Source of the DNA: Paenibacillus helianthi
Lineage (GTDB): Bacteria > Bacillota > Bacilli > Paenibacillales > Paenibacillaceae
Reading direction: 5' to 3'
NCBI RefSeq assembly: GCF_001909055.1
Contig: NZ_LVWI01000001.1
Coordinates: 434,001 to 498,000 of the forward strand
Length of the DNA: 64,000 nt
The notes under the pieces were generated by a model that saw nothing but the letters and a program-made list of their open reading frames with translations, was not told where the DNA came from and did not search any database. How positions within the stretch are numbered: the first letter of the stretch is position 1; the number at the start of each line of letters is the position of its first letter. Position numbers and translations under genes: made by a program. Positions 15,688 to 25,306 of this stretch are shown here, piece by piece.

Positions 15688-16539
15688 TCATTCCTGGGCG
15701 TGCTGTTCCATCAGCTGCTTGAGCTTTGCTTCTGTATTGGAGTCCCCAGCCGGTGTATAGATACTGCACCGCAAATCGGTGCTGCCGTGTACTTGGAGCG
15801 AGGTCAGGTGAAACAGCATTTTGCCAGCTTTCGCATGACGGAATTCAAGCACAACATCGGGAGCTGAGCTGACACGGCTCTCTTCCCACAGCGTGTTGAA
15901 CTCCGGATGCTGCTGCTTCATCTCCGCAATGAAATCATCATACCAGCGGTCCTCCACATATTGGCCGTAATAGGCCCGGAATATGGATAAATACCCGCTG
16001 ACGAACTGCTGCCAGTTCACGGCGAGGCGCTTGAATTCCTTCCGGACAAATAGAAGAGAGATCATATTCCGCTCCTCCGGCGGGAGCTTGGCAAAGTCGA
16101 GAAACACATGCGCAGCCGCTTCATTCCAACCCACAATCCCGCAGCGCCGGTCGGAAATAATAGTCGGACAGGTGGTCAACTCCTGTAGAATTTTCTGCAA
16201 TGAAGGATTGATCTCGGAGATGTTCTCCTGCGGATAAAGGGCAGCTCCAGGCCCGTTCTCCAGTGCCAGGGCAAATAAATAGCTGCGCTCATCTTTGGTC
16301 AGTTGCAAAGCGGCCGCAATACAGTCCAATACAGAAGGCGAGACTTTGATATCCCGGCCTTGCTCCAACCAGGTGTACCAGGTGTTACTGACTCCGGCTA
16401 ACTGCGCAACCTCTTCCCTCCGCAGGCCCGGGGTCCTTCTACGCGTGCCTTGAGGCAGCCCTGCGGAGGCGGGCGATATCGCCGCCCGCCTTGCTTTTAA
16501 GAAGTCCGATAAAGCCTGTAGCCTGGTCTGAGTAGACAT
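15688..16539 (-). CDS. HTH regulator with MmyB-like ligand-binding domain
   Basis: A 283-residue regulator. The N-terminal HTH contains RRTPGLRREEVAQLAGVSNTWY, typical of the family first noted near methylenomycin genes. The C-terminal domain (about 110-270) is the PAS-like MmyB domain. It has the IVGWNEAA motif and is thought to bind small lipophilic ligands. It is a single gene between citA and fabF and may regulate a neighbour or itself. Confidence 0.82.
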   Translation of the reverse strand: MSTQTRLQALSDFLKARRAAISPASAGLPQGTRRRTPGLRREEVAQLAGVSNTWYTWLEQGRDIKVSPSVLDCIAAALQLTKDERSYLFALALENGPGAALYPQENISEINPSLQKILQELTTCPTIISDRRCGIVGWNEAAAHVFLDFAKLPPEERNMISLLFVRKEFKRLAVNWQQFVSGYLSIFRAYYGQYVEDRWYDDFIAEMKQQHPEFNTLWEESRVSSAPDVVLEFRHAKAGKMLFHLTSLQVHGSTDLRCSIYTPAGDSNTEAKLKQLMEQHAQE

Positions 16540-16731
16540 TATCTATGCGCCTCTTCCTGAACGATGTTTAGAATAGTATTAATTATACTATGATAAACGA
16601 CAACTTGTAATAGGATAAATAAAGTGGAAAAATAAACGTATAACAAAAAAGTTACATGCTTCGGCTGCGAGTATAACACAGTGTCTTTATGGAAGCTTAT
16701 GCTGGCAAAACATTGTGGATGCTTCCGATGT

Positions 16732-16790
16732 GAGTTTTGCGGAGTAGATTCATGGGAGCTTATGCTATCAAAACTTTTAGGGGGATAATT
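16732..16790 (+). repeat. Dispersed leader element, copy 1 (before fabF)
   Basis: The segment has GAGTTTTG at 16732, an inner ATTCAT and AGC/GCT pair, CAAAACTTTTAGG at 16769 and ends at the ribosome site. It matches a segment before thiM at 44335-44395 closely. AGTTTTG and CAAAACT can pair into a stem of seven. A partial extra copy (GGAAGCTTATGCTGGCAAAAC) lies at 16691-16711. Confidence 0.65.
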
Positions 16791-18029
16791 ATGGAGCGCG
16801 TAGTGATTACCGGCATGGGATTGGTCTCGCCGCTAGGAAATACAGTAGAGAAGTTCTGGAGACGCTTGTCGGCAGGTGAGTCGGGGATCTCTCCGATCAC
16901 CACATTTGATACTTCACATTTCAAAACAAAGATTGCCGGTGCTGTGCACGATTTCGATCCTGAGGGCCGGTTTGGCCGTAAGGAGGCGCGGAGGATGGAC
17001 CGGTTCAGCCAGTTCGCTCTGGCTGCTGCCGAAGACGCCTGGGCTGATTCCGGGCTTCAGCTGGACAAGATAGACCGCGAACGATTTGGGGTTTATGTAG
17101 GCTCAGGTGTCGGGGGGATTCAGACCTTAATGGAGCAAGCCGATGTGTTGCGTTCTCGCGGACCGGAAAGAGTCAGTCCGACGCTGATCCCGATGCTGAT
17201 CTCGAATATGGCTGCAGCCTTGATCAGTATTAAGCTGGGGGCACTTGGACCTGCTCTGTCGCCTGTAACGGCCTGTTCCATCGGGAATACAGCCATAGGT
17301 GAAGCCTTCCGGCTGATCCGGTACGGCGGTGCCGATGTTGTCATTGCAGGAGGTGCTGAAGCCGCCATTAACGAAATATCACTAGCCAGTTTCGGAAATG
17401 CGACTGCGTTGTCCACACATAATGTTGAACCGCTCAAAGCGAGCCGTCCATTTGACGCGAACCGTGATGGGTTTGTCATCGGGGAGGGGAGCGGGATTGT
17501 CATCCTGGAGTCCTTATCTCATGCTCTGCAGAGAAATGCCGTCATTTACGGCGAAGTGACCGGCTATGGTGCCAGTTCGGATGCCTATCACATGGTGGCC
17601 ACCCATCCGGAAGGCATAGGCGCCTATCAGGCCATGAAACTGGCGCTCCAAGAGGCGGATATAGAGCCAGGTGAGGTGGATGTTATCAGCGCCCATGCCA
17701 CCAGCACTCTGGTGGGAGACCGTTCAGAAACGATGGCGATCAAAAAGCTGTTCGGCGATCAGGCCTACCGCATTCCGGTGACGGCAAATAAATCAATGAC
17801 AGGGCATGCCCTGGGCGGCGCCGGAGGCCTTGAGGCCATTGCATTGGTTAAGAGTATACAGGAAGGCCTTATTCCACCCACCATCAATCTGGAGGAGCCC
17901 GATGAAGTCTGTGACTTGGATTATGTGCCGAACACCGCCCGCCAAGCGGACCTGCACATCGGAATCTCCAATTCCTTTGGCTTCGGAGGTCATAATGCTG
18001 TGATTGTACTGCGGAAATATACGGAGTGA
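16791..18029 (+). CDS. fabF: Beta-ketoacyl-ACP synthase II
   Basis: A 412-residue FabF-type condensing enzyme that elongates acyl-ACP with malonyl-ACP. The Cys-His-His triad is visible: Cys in VTACSIGNTA (about 161), His in ISAHATST (about 301) and His in KSMTGHALGGAGG (about 338). The start is the ATG at 16791 behind GGGGGA. It stands alone, away from any acyl carrier or malonyl-transferase gene, so it may be a second FabF serving a special fatty acid or stress role. A strong terminator follows. Confidence 0.92.
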   Translation: MERVVITGMGLVSPLGNTVEKFWRRLSAGESGISPITTFDTSHFKTKIAGAVHDFDPEGRFGRKEARRMDRFSQFALAAAEDAWADSGLQLDKIDRERFGVYVGSGVGGIQTLMEQADVLRSRGPERVSPTLIPMLISNMAAALISIKLGALGPALSPVTACSIGNTAIGEAFRLIRYGGADVVIAGGAEAAINEISLASFGNATALSTHNVEPLKASRPFDANRDGFVIGEGSGIVILESLSHALQRNAVIYGEVTGYGASSDAYHMVATHPEGIGAYQAMKLALQEADIEPGEVDVISAHATSTLVGDRSETMAIKKLFGDQAYRIPVTANKSMTGHALGGAGGLEAIALVKSIQEGLIPPTINLEEPDEVCDLDYVPNTARQADLHIGISNSFGFGGHNAVIVLRKYTE

Positions 18030-18058
18030 TCCGGTAGCCGGACACTAAAATTCATAAA

Positions 18059-18104
18059 AACCTTCAGCTCCCCTGCACGCAGGAGGGGCTGAAGGTTTAC
18101 CGCT
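18059..18104 (+). terminator. fabF terminator
   Basis: AACCTTCAGC pairs with GCTGAAGGTT (18059-18068 with 18089-18098) and is followed by a short T stretch. Confidence 0.75.
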
Positions 18105-18178
18105 GGTGCTTTTTTGTCGTGCTGCACCTGGCGCTTGTTAACTCTAGCTATATCGATCGCAACGGGCTAAATTGCCGG

Positions 18179-19606
18179 TTAGTTCTCCTCTGTTTCCGGT
18201 AAATCGTGGCTTCCCCAGAGCGAGATGCCTGCAGACGAGACCACAGAAAACGTCATTACACTTTTACCAGCCGCTTCATCCCACTCCTTCAGAAAAACTC
18301 CGCTGTAGGTCACACTGTCAATAATCAGCTCAGCATTATGTTCTCCCGTCAGCTTCCAGGTCCCTTCAACCGCCCCGGTAATTTTTCCGTCAGCGGTTAA
18401 TTCAATCGGTTTCGAGCCTGTAACTTTCGCCGAGATTTCTTTGCCGTGGTTAATATATCCATAACCGCCGCTGATCTCCTCGGCAGTGTACTTACCAATC
18501 TTCTCTCCGCTATATCGGTGCGGCGCTACCACCGGCCATCCGTCGGTATTCATAAACATCTGGTGTACACGAACCTCATGCTCCTCCCCCCTGCCAGGAA
18601 AGCGGGTATGAAAAATAAGAAAATATTGTCCACTCTTGGCATCATAATATGCCGAATTGTGGCCAGGAGAAATATAACCCTCCCGGTTTGCCTCCGGATC
18701 CAGCCCTGCATTCGTGAATTCGAAATTCCCCATCAGCTTCACTCCATATGGAGAGTAAGCCGGATCATCGAACAATACACCTGCTGTACCTTTCGCATCC
18801 AGCATAGCCTTGCCTTCCGAGTCTTCAAATGGACCATCCGGGTTCTTGGAGCGGGCAACACGGATATTATATCCGCCCTTAGCATCCAGTCCGCCATAAG
18901 ATAGGAATAGATAATAATAATCGGTTTCAGGACTGTACAGCATGTAAGGTCCTTCAATCCGGGCGTGGTTGCCTCCGAGCAGTTTTTTGCCATAACCCTG
19001 ATCAGGCAGCGGCATACCTGTCTTGGCATCCAGCTCCATGATAAAGATCCCGCCGGAATAGGAACCATATACCATCCAAAGCTTACCGTTCTTGTCAAAA
19101 AACACATCAGGGTCAACCACGTTAGGCTTCTTCGTTGCATCATAAATTTCACCGTCATCGCCTGTGCCAGCCATACCGGATTTGAGAATGATCCCCTTAT
19201 TTTTATAGGGTCCTTCAATCTTGCTGGATACAGCTATTCCCATTGCCGACAGCGGAGAATCCCCTTTGCAAGCGTTATAGTACATATAGAATTTCCCGTC
19301 AGACAGCTGAATGACATCAGGTGCCCATAGCGTATCCGTCTGTGCCCAGCTGAGCGTTTCACTTAATTCTTCCGTAACATTGGGAATAAGCACATTGCCG
19401 TCGGCAACGCCAGAAGACACCTGCGTCCAGTCCATCAAATCTTTGGATTTGGCCGAAGCCAGATGGGAGCCAAAGACATAATACATATCATCTACTTTGA
19501 TTACAGAGGGATCATGTACAGAAACATTATTAAATTCAGGGTTGCTGTTGCTGCATGCCGTCAAAATAGACAATGATAATAAAGTGGTAAACGTTCTTTT
19601 TTTCAT
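18179..19606 (-). CDS. abn2: Endo-1,5-alpha-arabinanase, GH43, lipoprotein (Abn2-like)
   Basis: A 475-residue glycoside hydrolase family 43 enzyme close in sequence and length to B. subtilis Abn2. Catalytic residues fit: base Asp in SVHDPSVI, pKa-modulating Asp in NVVDPDVFF and acid Glu in ARIEGPYML. A C-terminal beta-sandwich domain (about 385-475) follows the five-bladed propeller. The signal peptide ends in a lipobox (LTAC), so it is probably membrane-anchored rather than released. It would cut pectin-side-chain arabinan. No arabinose uptake genes are adjacent. Confidence 0.9.
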   Translation of the reverse strand: MKKRTFTTLLSLSILTACSNSNPEFNNVSVHDPSVIKVDDMYYVFGSHLASAKSKDLMDWTQVSSGVADGNVLIPNVTEELSETLSWAQTDTLWAPDVIQLSDGKFYMYYNACKGDSPLSAMGIAVSSKIEGPYKNKGIILKSGMAGTGDDGEIYDATKKPNVVDPDVFFDKNGKLWMVYGSYSGGIFIMELDAKTGMPLPDQGYGKKLLGGNHARIEGPYMLYSPETDYYYLFLSYGGLDAKGGYNIRVARSKNPDGPFEDSEGKAMLDAKGTAGVLFDDPAYSPYGVKLMGNFEFTNAGLDPEANREGYISPGHNSAYYDAKSGQYFLIFHTRFPGRGEEHEVRVHQMFMNTDGWPVVAPHRYSGEKIGKYTAEEISGGYGYINHGKEISAKVTGSKPIELTADGKITGAVEGTWKLTGEHNAELIIDSVTYSGVFLKEWDEAAGKSVMTFSVVSSAGISLWGSHDLPETEEN

Positions 19607-19728
19607 CCTTCAACCTCCTATGTATACCCTTACATTTTGCTGTCCGGAGATGAAATAGTCAATACTTTTATTTAAATATATTAGTTTTGTTTCACACTTA
19701 TCTAAACATTAATCCGTTATTTCACGCA

Positions 19729-19763
19729 AAAAAGCGCCAAGTCCATAAAGGAGCTTGACGCTT
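19729..19763 (-). terminator. Terminator of the oligopeptide ATPase gene
   Basis: On the minus strand AAGCGTCAAG pairs with CTTGGCGCTT and is followed by TTTTT. It lies 13 bases after the ATPase stop. Confidence 0.75.
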
Positions 19764-19775
19764 ACAACTAATATA

Positions 19776-20846
19776 TTAATAATCTCCGGCGTTCTCTACC
19801 AGGATCGGCTGCGGATAAGCGTTGCTAAGAACACGCCGTCTTTTCTTCACCACTTCAGGCGGCTCTACCGCTGGCGCCATCGGATGCATCAGCCAGGATT
19901 TTACCAGATGGGAGTCGGACACCTTGTACATTGGAGGTTCTTTCTCCATATCGATCTGCATCGCATAAGTGCTGCGGAGTGCAAAAGCATCGCCCTTCGG
20001 CGGCTTGATCAGATCCGGAGGCGTTCCGGGAATCGCAGTAAGCAAAGAACCCTTACTTTCCAGACTTGGCATGGAAGCCAGCAGACCCCAGGTATACGGA
20101 TGTCTTGGGTCATAGAAGATTTCTTCCGCTGTGCCCATTTCAACAATCTGACCGGCATACATTACCGCAACGCGGTCAGCCATTCTGGCTACAACCCCGA
20201 GATCATGGGTAATGAAGATAATTGCGGTATCAATTTTCTTCTGGAGATCCTTCATCAAATCCAGGATTTGTGCCTGAATCGTTACATCGAGCGCGGTGGT
20301 CGGCTCATCGGCAATCAGAAGCTTAGGGTTGGCTGCAAGTGCCATGGCAATCACCACACGCTGGCGCATCCCGCCGCTGAACTCATGCGGATACTGCTGA
20401 AAACGGCGTTCCGGTGAAGGTATCCCTACCAGGTTCAGCAGTTCGATCCCGCGTTTGTACGCAGCATCCTTGGAGATTTTCTCATGCTTGAACAGCACTT
20501 CGGTAATTTGCTTGCCGACCTTCATCATCGGATTCAACGAGGTCATCGGGTCCTGAAAAATCATTCCGATTTCTTTCCCGCGGATCTTCTGCATTTGCTT
20601 TTCATTTTTACCAATCAGGTCCTGTCCGTCGAACAAAATCTGTCCGCGCTTGTATTCACCCATCGGCTGGGGAACCAGCTTCATGACAGCCTGCGAAGTT
20701 ACGCTCTTACCGGAACCGGATTCGCCCACGATCGCCAGTGTTTCCCCTTTATTCACATGAAAGCTTACACCACGGATCGCTTGTACTTCGCCTCCGCGTG
20801 TTCTGAATGATATAGCCAGGTCTTTTACCTCTAAAAGGCGCTCCAT
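19776..20846 (-). CDS. Oligopeptide/dipeptide ABC transporter ATPase (OppD/DppD type), orphan
   Basis: A 356-residue ABC ATPase that should energise peptide (or nickel/siderophore-like) uptake. It has Walker A GESGSGKS, signature FSGGMRQR, Walker [13 protein letters not shown] and the C-terminal OppD/DppD tail ([14 protein letters not shown]), which in some members binds a 4Fe-4S cluster; here the usual cysteines are not seen. The tail is longer than usual. No permease, OppF or binding-protein gene is next to it, so it must work with proteins encoded elsewhere. A Fur-like box precedes it. Confidence 0.85.
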   Translation of the reverse strand: MERLLEVKDLAISFRTRGGEVQAIRGVSFHVNKGETLAIVGESGSGKSVTSQAVMKLVPQPMGEYKRGQILFDGQDLIGKNEKQMQKIRGKEIGMIFQDPMTSLNPMMKVGKQITEVLFKHEKISKDAAYKRGIELLNLVGIPSPERRFQQYPHEFSGGMRQRVVIAMALAANPKLLIADEPTTALDVTIQAQILDLMKDLQKKIDTAIIFITHDLGVVARMADRVAVMYAGQIVEMGTAEEIFYDPRHPYTWGLLASMPSLESKGSLLTAIPGTPPDLIKPPKGDAFALRSTYAMQIDMEKEPPMYKVSDSHLVKSWLMHPMAPAVEPPEVVKKRRRVLSNAYPQPILVENAGDY

Positions 20847-20876
20847 CCTGTCACCCTCTCGTTTCTTTTCAAATTA

Positions 20877-20891
20877 CGATAATGATTCTCA
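20877..20891 (-). promoter_or_regulatory. Fur-like box upstream of the oligopeptide ATPase
   Basis: TGAGAATCATTATCG matches the 7-1-7 Fur consensus TGATAATNATTATCA at 12 of 14 defined positions. It lies 31 bases before the start codon on the same strand, where binding would block transcription. Confidence 0.6.
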
Positions 20892-21120
20892 ATACGTAAA
20901 AAACACACAATAAGTATTATTTTATCTATTTACATGTGCTTACGTCAAGAATTTTCTGAAAACCGGCGATGCCAAAGCAAACGCGTTCATCCCTAACAAA
21001 ATATACACGAACCTCAATAGCTTAGCAAAATTACACGCGGCCCCATTCAAGTCCGCTGTGCCGTTCACAGGCAAGAAGACCGGTGTCTCCTGTGAGAACC
21101 GGCCTTCCGCTTTTTCACAT

Positions 21121-22095
21121 TTATACTTCCACTGTGTTCACAAAGTCTTTCAAGGTTTCACGCAAATTATCAAACGCCCAGCCAATATGATTCTCATCCT
21201 TATATTGCCTGGAGTAATACTCGATGACCAGAATCAGATCAAGATACAGGTCGTACAGCCTGATGCGGAGCTGCTCGCCCGGACTGTTAAACACTGCACC
21301 ATAGCCCTCCAAGAATGCCGGAGAATTCTCAAAGTGCCGGAAGTAATATTCGAGCAGGACATCCCCCCACAGCGCGCGTTCCCAGTCAATAATCGAGACA
21401 ATCGCACCGTCTTGGACAAAGATATTGCCATTCCACAGATCCCAGTGAATCAGGCGCGGTTCGGTTACCTCATCAAGTGCAGGCAGATACCTCTCCAGCC
21501 CCTGCCTGATTTCGTCATACGAAGACGGGAGCGCAGCCCCCAGTCTTTGACCATCGTCCAGCACATTATGAATCATCTTTGTGAAGGTCTCACGCCATGT
21601 TCTTCCTGTTCCATCAGGAGACTCCCCAAAAAGCCCAAAGTGCCCGCCCTTTATCTCATTAATTTGCCTTTGATAGCGGCCCAGCTCCAGTTCAATGGAG
21701 GCTTTCACTTCATCCGTGAGGCTCTCTTTGACCTCATTGTAGGGCATCCCTTCAACCTTTTCCATGAAAAAATAAGGACTTCTAATCCGTTCGCGGCTCT
21801 CATCGAATCCATAGACGGCTGGAACCGGAACGCTGCCTGCTGCCAGAACCAGACGAAGTGCCTCCACTTCTGCGCGCATGATGTCTTTTTCGTAGCTCAG
21901 CGTTGCTGTCTCATCAGAGGGTGCGACCTTCAGAATCACGGATCGTCCGTCCGATAATTCCAGATCGTAGGCAGTATTAAAAAAACCTCCGGTCAACTCC
22001 TTGCTGCTGATGATCGATGTATCCTTTCCAAACGTACCCGTTACTAAAGTTCTCAGCTGCTGATCATCCAATTTGACTTTAGTAAAACTCTCCAT
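21121..22095 (-). CDS. Aminoglycoside phosphotransferase-family kinase
   Basis: A 324-residue APH/choline-kinase-fold protein with the catalytic loop LIHWDLWNGNIF and metal motif IIDWERALWGD. Such kinases act on aminoglycosides, homoserine, choline, sugars or polyols. It begins four bases after the stop of the sugar-isomerase gene and ends the sugar operon, so a sugar or polyol substrate is more likely than an antibiotic. The start is the ATG at 22095. Confidence 0.8.
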   Translation of the reverse strand: MESFTKVKLDDQQLRTLVTGTFGKDTSIISSKELTGGFFNTAYDLELSDGRSVILKVAPSDETATLSYEKDIMRAEVEALRLVLAAGSVPVPAVYGFDESRERIRSPYFFMEKVEGMPYNEVKESLTDEVKASIELELGRYQRQINEIKGGHFGLFGESPDGTGRTWRETFTKMIHNVLDDGQRLGAALPSSYDEIRQGLERYLPALDEVTEPRLIHWDLWNGNIFVQDGAIVSIIDWERALWGDVLLEYYFRHFENSPAFLEGYGAVFNSPGEQLRIRLYDLYLDLILVIEYYSRQYKDENHIGWAFDNLRETLKDFVNTVEV

Positions 22096-22099
22096 TTGT

Positions 22100-23068
22100 T
22101 TAGACCCACCACATATCGGCAAGAGGTTCCTCAATTAGTACCTGGCGGAGATTGTCTACCGCTTTGGAGAATCCTTCTTCAATAGACATCAGTCCATCCT
22201 CGTGCTCAATACTGACCACATAATCATAACCAACCAAGCGGAGTGCGCTGATGATATCCGCCCAGACCTTCACATCATGGCCATAGCCCACCGAACGGAA
22301 CTGCCACGCCCGGTCCAGCATATTCGTATAGGATTGCATATCAGTCAAACCGTACATATTCACATTTACCGGATCAATCACGGTATCTTTGGCATGGAAA
22401 TGATGGATTGCACCTTGACGTCCCAGGATATGAATGGCCTGCACCGGATCAATGCCCTGCCACCACATATGGCTCGGATCAAGGTTCGCGCCGATCACTT
22501 CACCTGCTGCCTCTCTGAGACGCAGAAGAGTAGCGGGCGTATGCACAGAGAAGCCCCCATGCAGCTCAAGACCAATCTTCACATCGTGCTGCGAGGCAAA
22601 CGCGCCCCATTCTGTCCAATAAGGGATCACTTTGTTCTCCCACTGCCAGGCCAGAATCTCCTGGTAGTCATTCGGCCATGGAGCTACCGGCCAGTTCGGG
22701 TATTTCGCATCTTCATGATCGCCCGGGCAACCTGAAAAGGTGTTCACAACAGAAACACCAAGCTTCTGCGCCAGTTTGACCGAATTGACGAAATCCTCGT
22801 GATCCTTACGGGCCAGTTCTTTCTGCGGATGCAGCGGATTACCGTGGCAGCTCAGTGCACTAATCATCAGACCGCGTGACTCTACCGCATGCTTGAACTC
22901 TTTGAGTGCAATCTCATTCTCCAGCAGGAGCTTGGGATCACAGTGGCTGTTGCCCGGATTGCCTCCAGTGCCGATCTCTACAGCCTTAAGTCCTTTGGAA
23001 GCTACATAATCCAGCGCGTCCTCCAGCTTGCGACCGCCGAAAAGCACCATAAATACTCCAAGTTTCAT
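22100..23068 (-). CDS. Sugar phosphate isomerase/epimerase (xylose-isomerase-like TIM barrel)
   Basis: A 322-residue TIM-barrel protein of the IolE/xylose-isomerase-like group. Metal-ligand motifs are visible: IGLELHGGFSVH, GANLDPSHMWWQGID, HHFHAKD and SIEHEDG. It probably interconverts keto and aldo forms or epimers of a sugar, sugar acid or inositol derivative. It is operonic with two Gfo/Idh/MocA oxidoreductases and a second TIM-barrel protein, a set typical of polyol or unusual-sugar catabolism. Confidence 0.85.
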   Translation of the reverse strand: MKLGVFMVLFGGRKLEDALDYVASKGLKAVEIGTGGNPGNSHCDPKLLLENEIALKEFKHAVESRGLMISALSCHGNPLHPQKELARKDHEDFVNSVKLAQKLGVSVVNTFSGCPGDHEDAKYPNWPVAPWPNDYQEILAWQWENKVIPYWTEWGAFASQHDVKIGLELHGGFSVHTPATLLRLREAAGEVIGANLDPSHMWWQGIDPVQAIHILGRQGAIHHFHAKDTVIDPVNVNMYGLTDMQSYTNMLDRAWQFRSVGYGHDVKVWADIISALRLVGYDYVVSIEHEDGLMSIEEGFSKAVDNLRQVLIEEPLADMWWV

Positions 23069-23104
23069 TGTTCTGCCGCCTCTCGTTCATGATAAGCATT
23101 CATT

Positions 23105-24169
23105 TCAATACACGTCAAAATCCTTAATGGTCTGATTGGTTTCAGCCGCTGCAAATATCGCCTCGATCAGCTTCAGCACACGCATGACCTCGGCATTTTT
23201 GACAATCGGCTCTGCCGATCCCTCAATGACATCGGCAAAATTGGTATAGAAGCTGGAGGACAGCTCCACTGCTGTCGGCAGCACATCTGTAATCGTCGCT
23301 CCTTCTGATGGAGGAGCCATGGTCTTCGTAAGGCCTACACCGGCGCGGATTGGGGTAGGCTCCCGTCTTTCGCTCTCCTGATTGCGGGTAACGATCCGTC
23401 CCGTCAATGACCAATCTTCAATAATTCCGGTGCCTTCAGTACCTTTTACATACCATCTTGGCAGCGTAATAAAGTTGGTGGTTCCGACTTCCACGACGGC
23501 TTTGATGCCATTCTCGAATTGCAGCAGCGCCTCGAAGCCGTCATCCACTTCATTGCCCAGAATGAAGCTTAAGCTGCTGCTCACGCTGGTTACTTTACTA
23601 TCAATCATGAACAACAGCTGATCCAGCAGATGAACACCCCAATCCAGCAGCATACCGCCGCCCTGTGCCTTCACGTGCCGCCAGTCACCAGGGATGCCAT
23701 TGGCTCCGTGCACACGTGATTCAAGCTGGAACAGAGGGCCGATTGTGTTATGCTCATACATTTCCTTGATGATCCTGAAGTCTTCGTCCCACCGGCGGTT
23801 CTGATGCACCATCATGATACGTCCGGCGGCTTCAGCCTCCTCAAGCATTTCATTGAATTCATCCGAGGATAACGCCACGGGCTTCTCGCAGATTACATGT
23901 TTACCGGCTCTAAAAGCTGCGATGGCGATTTCTTTGTGCACATCATTAGGTGTGGCAATCAGTATGGTTTCAACCTTCGGATCGGCCAGAACCTCCTCAT
24001 AGCTGGTATAAGCCGTATATCCCGCTTTTACCGAAGCACTGCGGCGTTCCTCTAGCAGATCGAACGTTCCGGCCACCTCCAGGCGGCCGTTCTCCTCAAT
24101 CAATTGTGTGTGATAGCTTCCCATTCCGCCATAGCCAACGATGACGATTGTATGCTTCTGTGAACTCAT
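23105..24169 (-). CDS. Gfo/Idh/MocA-family oxidoreductase 1
   Basis: A 354-residue NAD(P)-dependent dehydrogenase. The Rossmann motif is VGYGGMGSYH, the conserved EKPVAL lies near residue 95 and WGVHLLDQ in the catalytic domain. The ATG at 24169 is chosen because AGGAG lies eight bases before it. It would oxidise or reduce a sugar/polyol carbon. Only about 25% similar by eye to the next gene, so not a recent duplicate. Confidence 0.87.
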   Translation of the reverse strand: MSSQKHTIVIVGYGGMGSYHTQLIEENGRLEVAGTFDLLEERRSASVKAGYTAYTSYEEVLADPKVETILIATPNDVHKEIAIAAFRAGKHVICEKPVALSSDEFNEMLEEAEAAGRIMMVHQNRRWDEDFRIIKEMYEHNTIGPLFQLESRVHGANGIPGDWRHVKAQGGGMLLDWGVHLLDQLLFMIDSKVTSVSSSLSFILGNEVDDGFEALLQFENGIKAVVEVGTTNFITLPRWYVKGTEGTGIIEDWSLTGRIVTRNQESERREPTPIRAGVGLTKTMAPPSEGATITDVLPTAVELSSSFYTNFADVIEGSAEPIVKNAEVMRVLKLIEAIFAAAETNQTIKDFDVY

Positions 24170-24208
24170 GGTCTCCACTCCTGTTTCGATAGACGTTACC
24201 TTTGCCAG

Positions 24209-25306
24209 TTATTTGTCTGAGCTTCCGTCAAAATACACCGCACGGCCAGTCCGTGCCGAGTCATAGATTGCTTCAAGAATTTGCGTAACTACAAAAGCTT
24301 GCTCCGGTTTTACAACCGGTTCTTTGTCTTCAATTACTGCTTCCAGCCACAAGCGGGCTTCACGGTCTGCTTCACTCTCCGCTTCTCCGCTGTAGAAGGC
24401 TACACCACCGGAGGAGAGATCCACTTTGGTCTCGTACAGACGTCCTGCACGTTCTCCGTTCAAACGTAGACCGTCCTTCATATCCGCCCCGCCTTCTGTG
24501 CCTGCAAGTAAAGTTTGGGCTTCACGGAACTCGGACACATTCAGTGCCCAGCTGGATTCCAGAGAGATCGTCGCTCCATTTTCCATAGTGATAAATCCAA
24601 AGGCGGAATCTTCTACCTTGAATTGTTCAGGATCCCAAGGACCGAAGGCATTTGCCGCGTTTTTCTTCTGTCCCAGCTTGTGGAATGTCGAACCGACTAC
24701 CATCCGAGGTTTATAATTATCCATCAGCCACAGGGTCAAATCAAGCGCATGCGTCCCGATATCGATCAGCGGGCCTCCTCCCTGCTTCTCTTCATCCAGA
24801 AATACTCCCCACGTAGGAACCGCACGGCGGCGCAGCGCAATAGCCTTGCCGTAATAAATCTCACCGAGTTCTCCACTCTCACAGAGGCCCTTCAGATATT
24901 CACTGTCCGAACGGAAGCGGTTCTGGTATGCGATGGAGAGCTTTTTGCCGGTACGGCGTGCTGCGTCCAGCATTTCCTGAGCCTGGGCTGTTGTCTTGGC
25001 CATCGGCTTTTCACACATCACGTGTTTGCCGGCTTCAAGCGCTGCTACGGAGATCACGGAATGACTGTCATTAGGTGTACATACATGAACGATATCAAAT
25101 CCGCCTTTTGCCAAAAGCTCCCGGAAATCAGTGTAGACAGCTGCATCCTCAGTCCCATAAGTTTTCGCCGCTTCCTGTGCACGTTCCTCTACGATGTCAC
25201 AAAAAGCCACCATTTCGGCATTTTTTTGACGGGACAGACTTGGCATATGTTTGCCGTTTGCGATACCACCGCAACCGATAATAGCAATTTTGAGTTTGTT
25301 AGACAT
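24209..25306 (-). CDS. Gfo/Idh/MocA-family oxidoreductase 2
   Basis: A 365-residue NAD(P)-dependent dehydrogenase with Rossmann motif IIGCGGIANGKHMPS, MCEKPMAKT near residue 95 and DIGTHALDLTLWLMD in the catalytic domain. The ATG at 25306 follows AAGGAGGAAA. It overlaps the upstream TIM-barrel gene by eight bases. The pair of dehydrogenases suggests oxidation at one carbon, isomerisation, then reduction at another, as in inositol isomer or rare sugar pathways. Confidence 0.88.
   Translation of the reverse strand: MSNKLKIAIIGCGGIANGKHMPSLSRQKNAEMVAFCDIVEERAQEAAKTYGTEDAAVYTDFRELLAKGGFDIVHVCTPNDSHSVISVAALEAGKHVMCEKPMAKTTAQAQEMLDAARRTGKKLSIAYQNRFRSDSEYLKGLCESGELGEIYYGKAIALRRRAVPTWGVFLDEEKQGGGPLIDIGTHALDLTLWLMDNYKPRMVVGSTFHKLGQKKNAANAFGPWDPEQFKVEDSAFGFITMENGATISLESSWALNVSEFREAQTLLAGTEGGADMKDGLRLNGERAGRLYETKVDLSSGGVAFYSGEAESEADREARLWLEAVIEDKEPVVKPEQAFVVTQILEAIYDSARTGRAVYFDGSSDK

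Noticed and set aside
21078..21108. Terminator downstream of the APH-fold kinase gene
   Set aside because: The AAGACCGG...CCGGCCTT stem is interrupted and no clean T-run follows on the minus strand.
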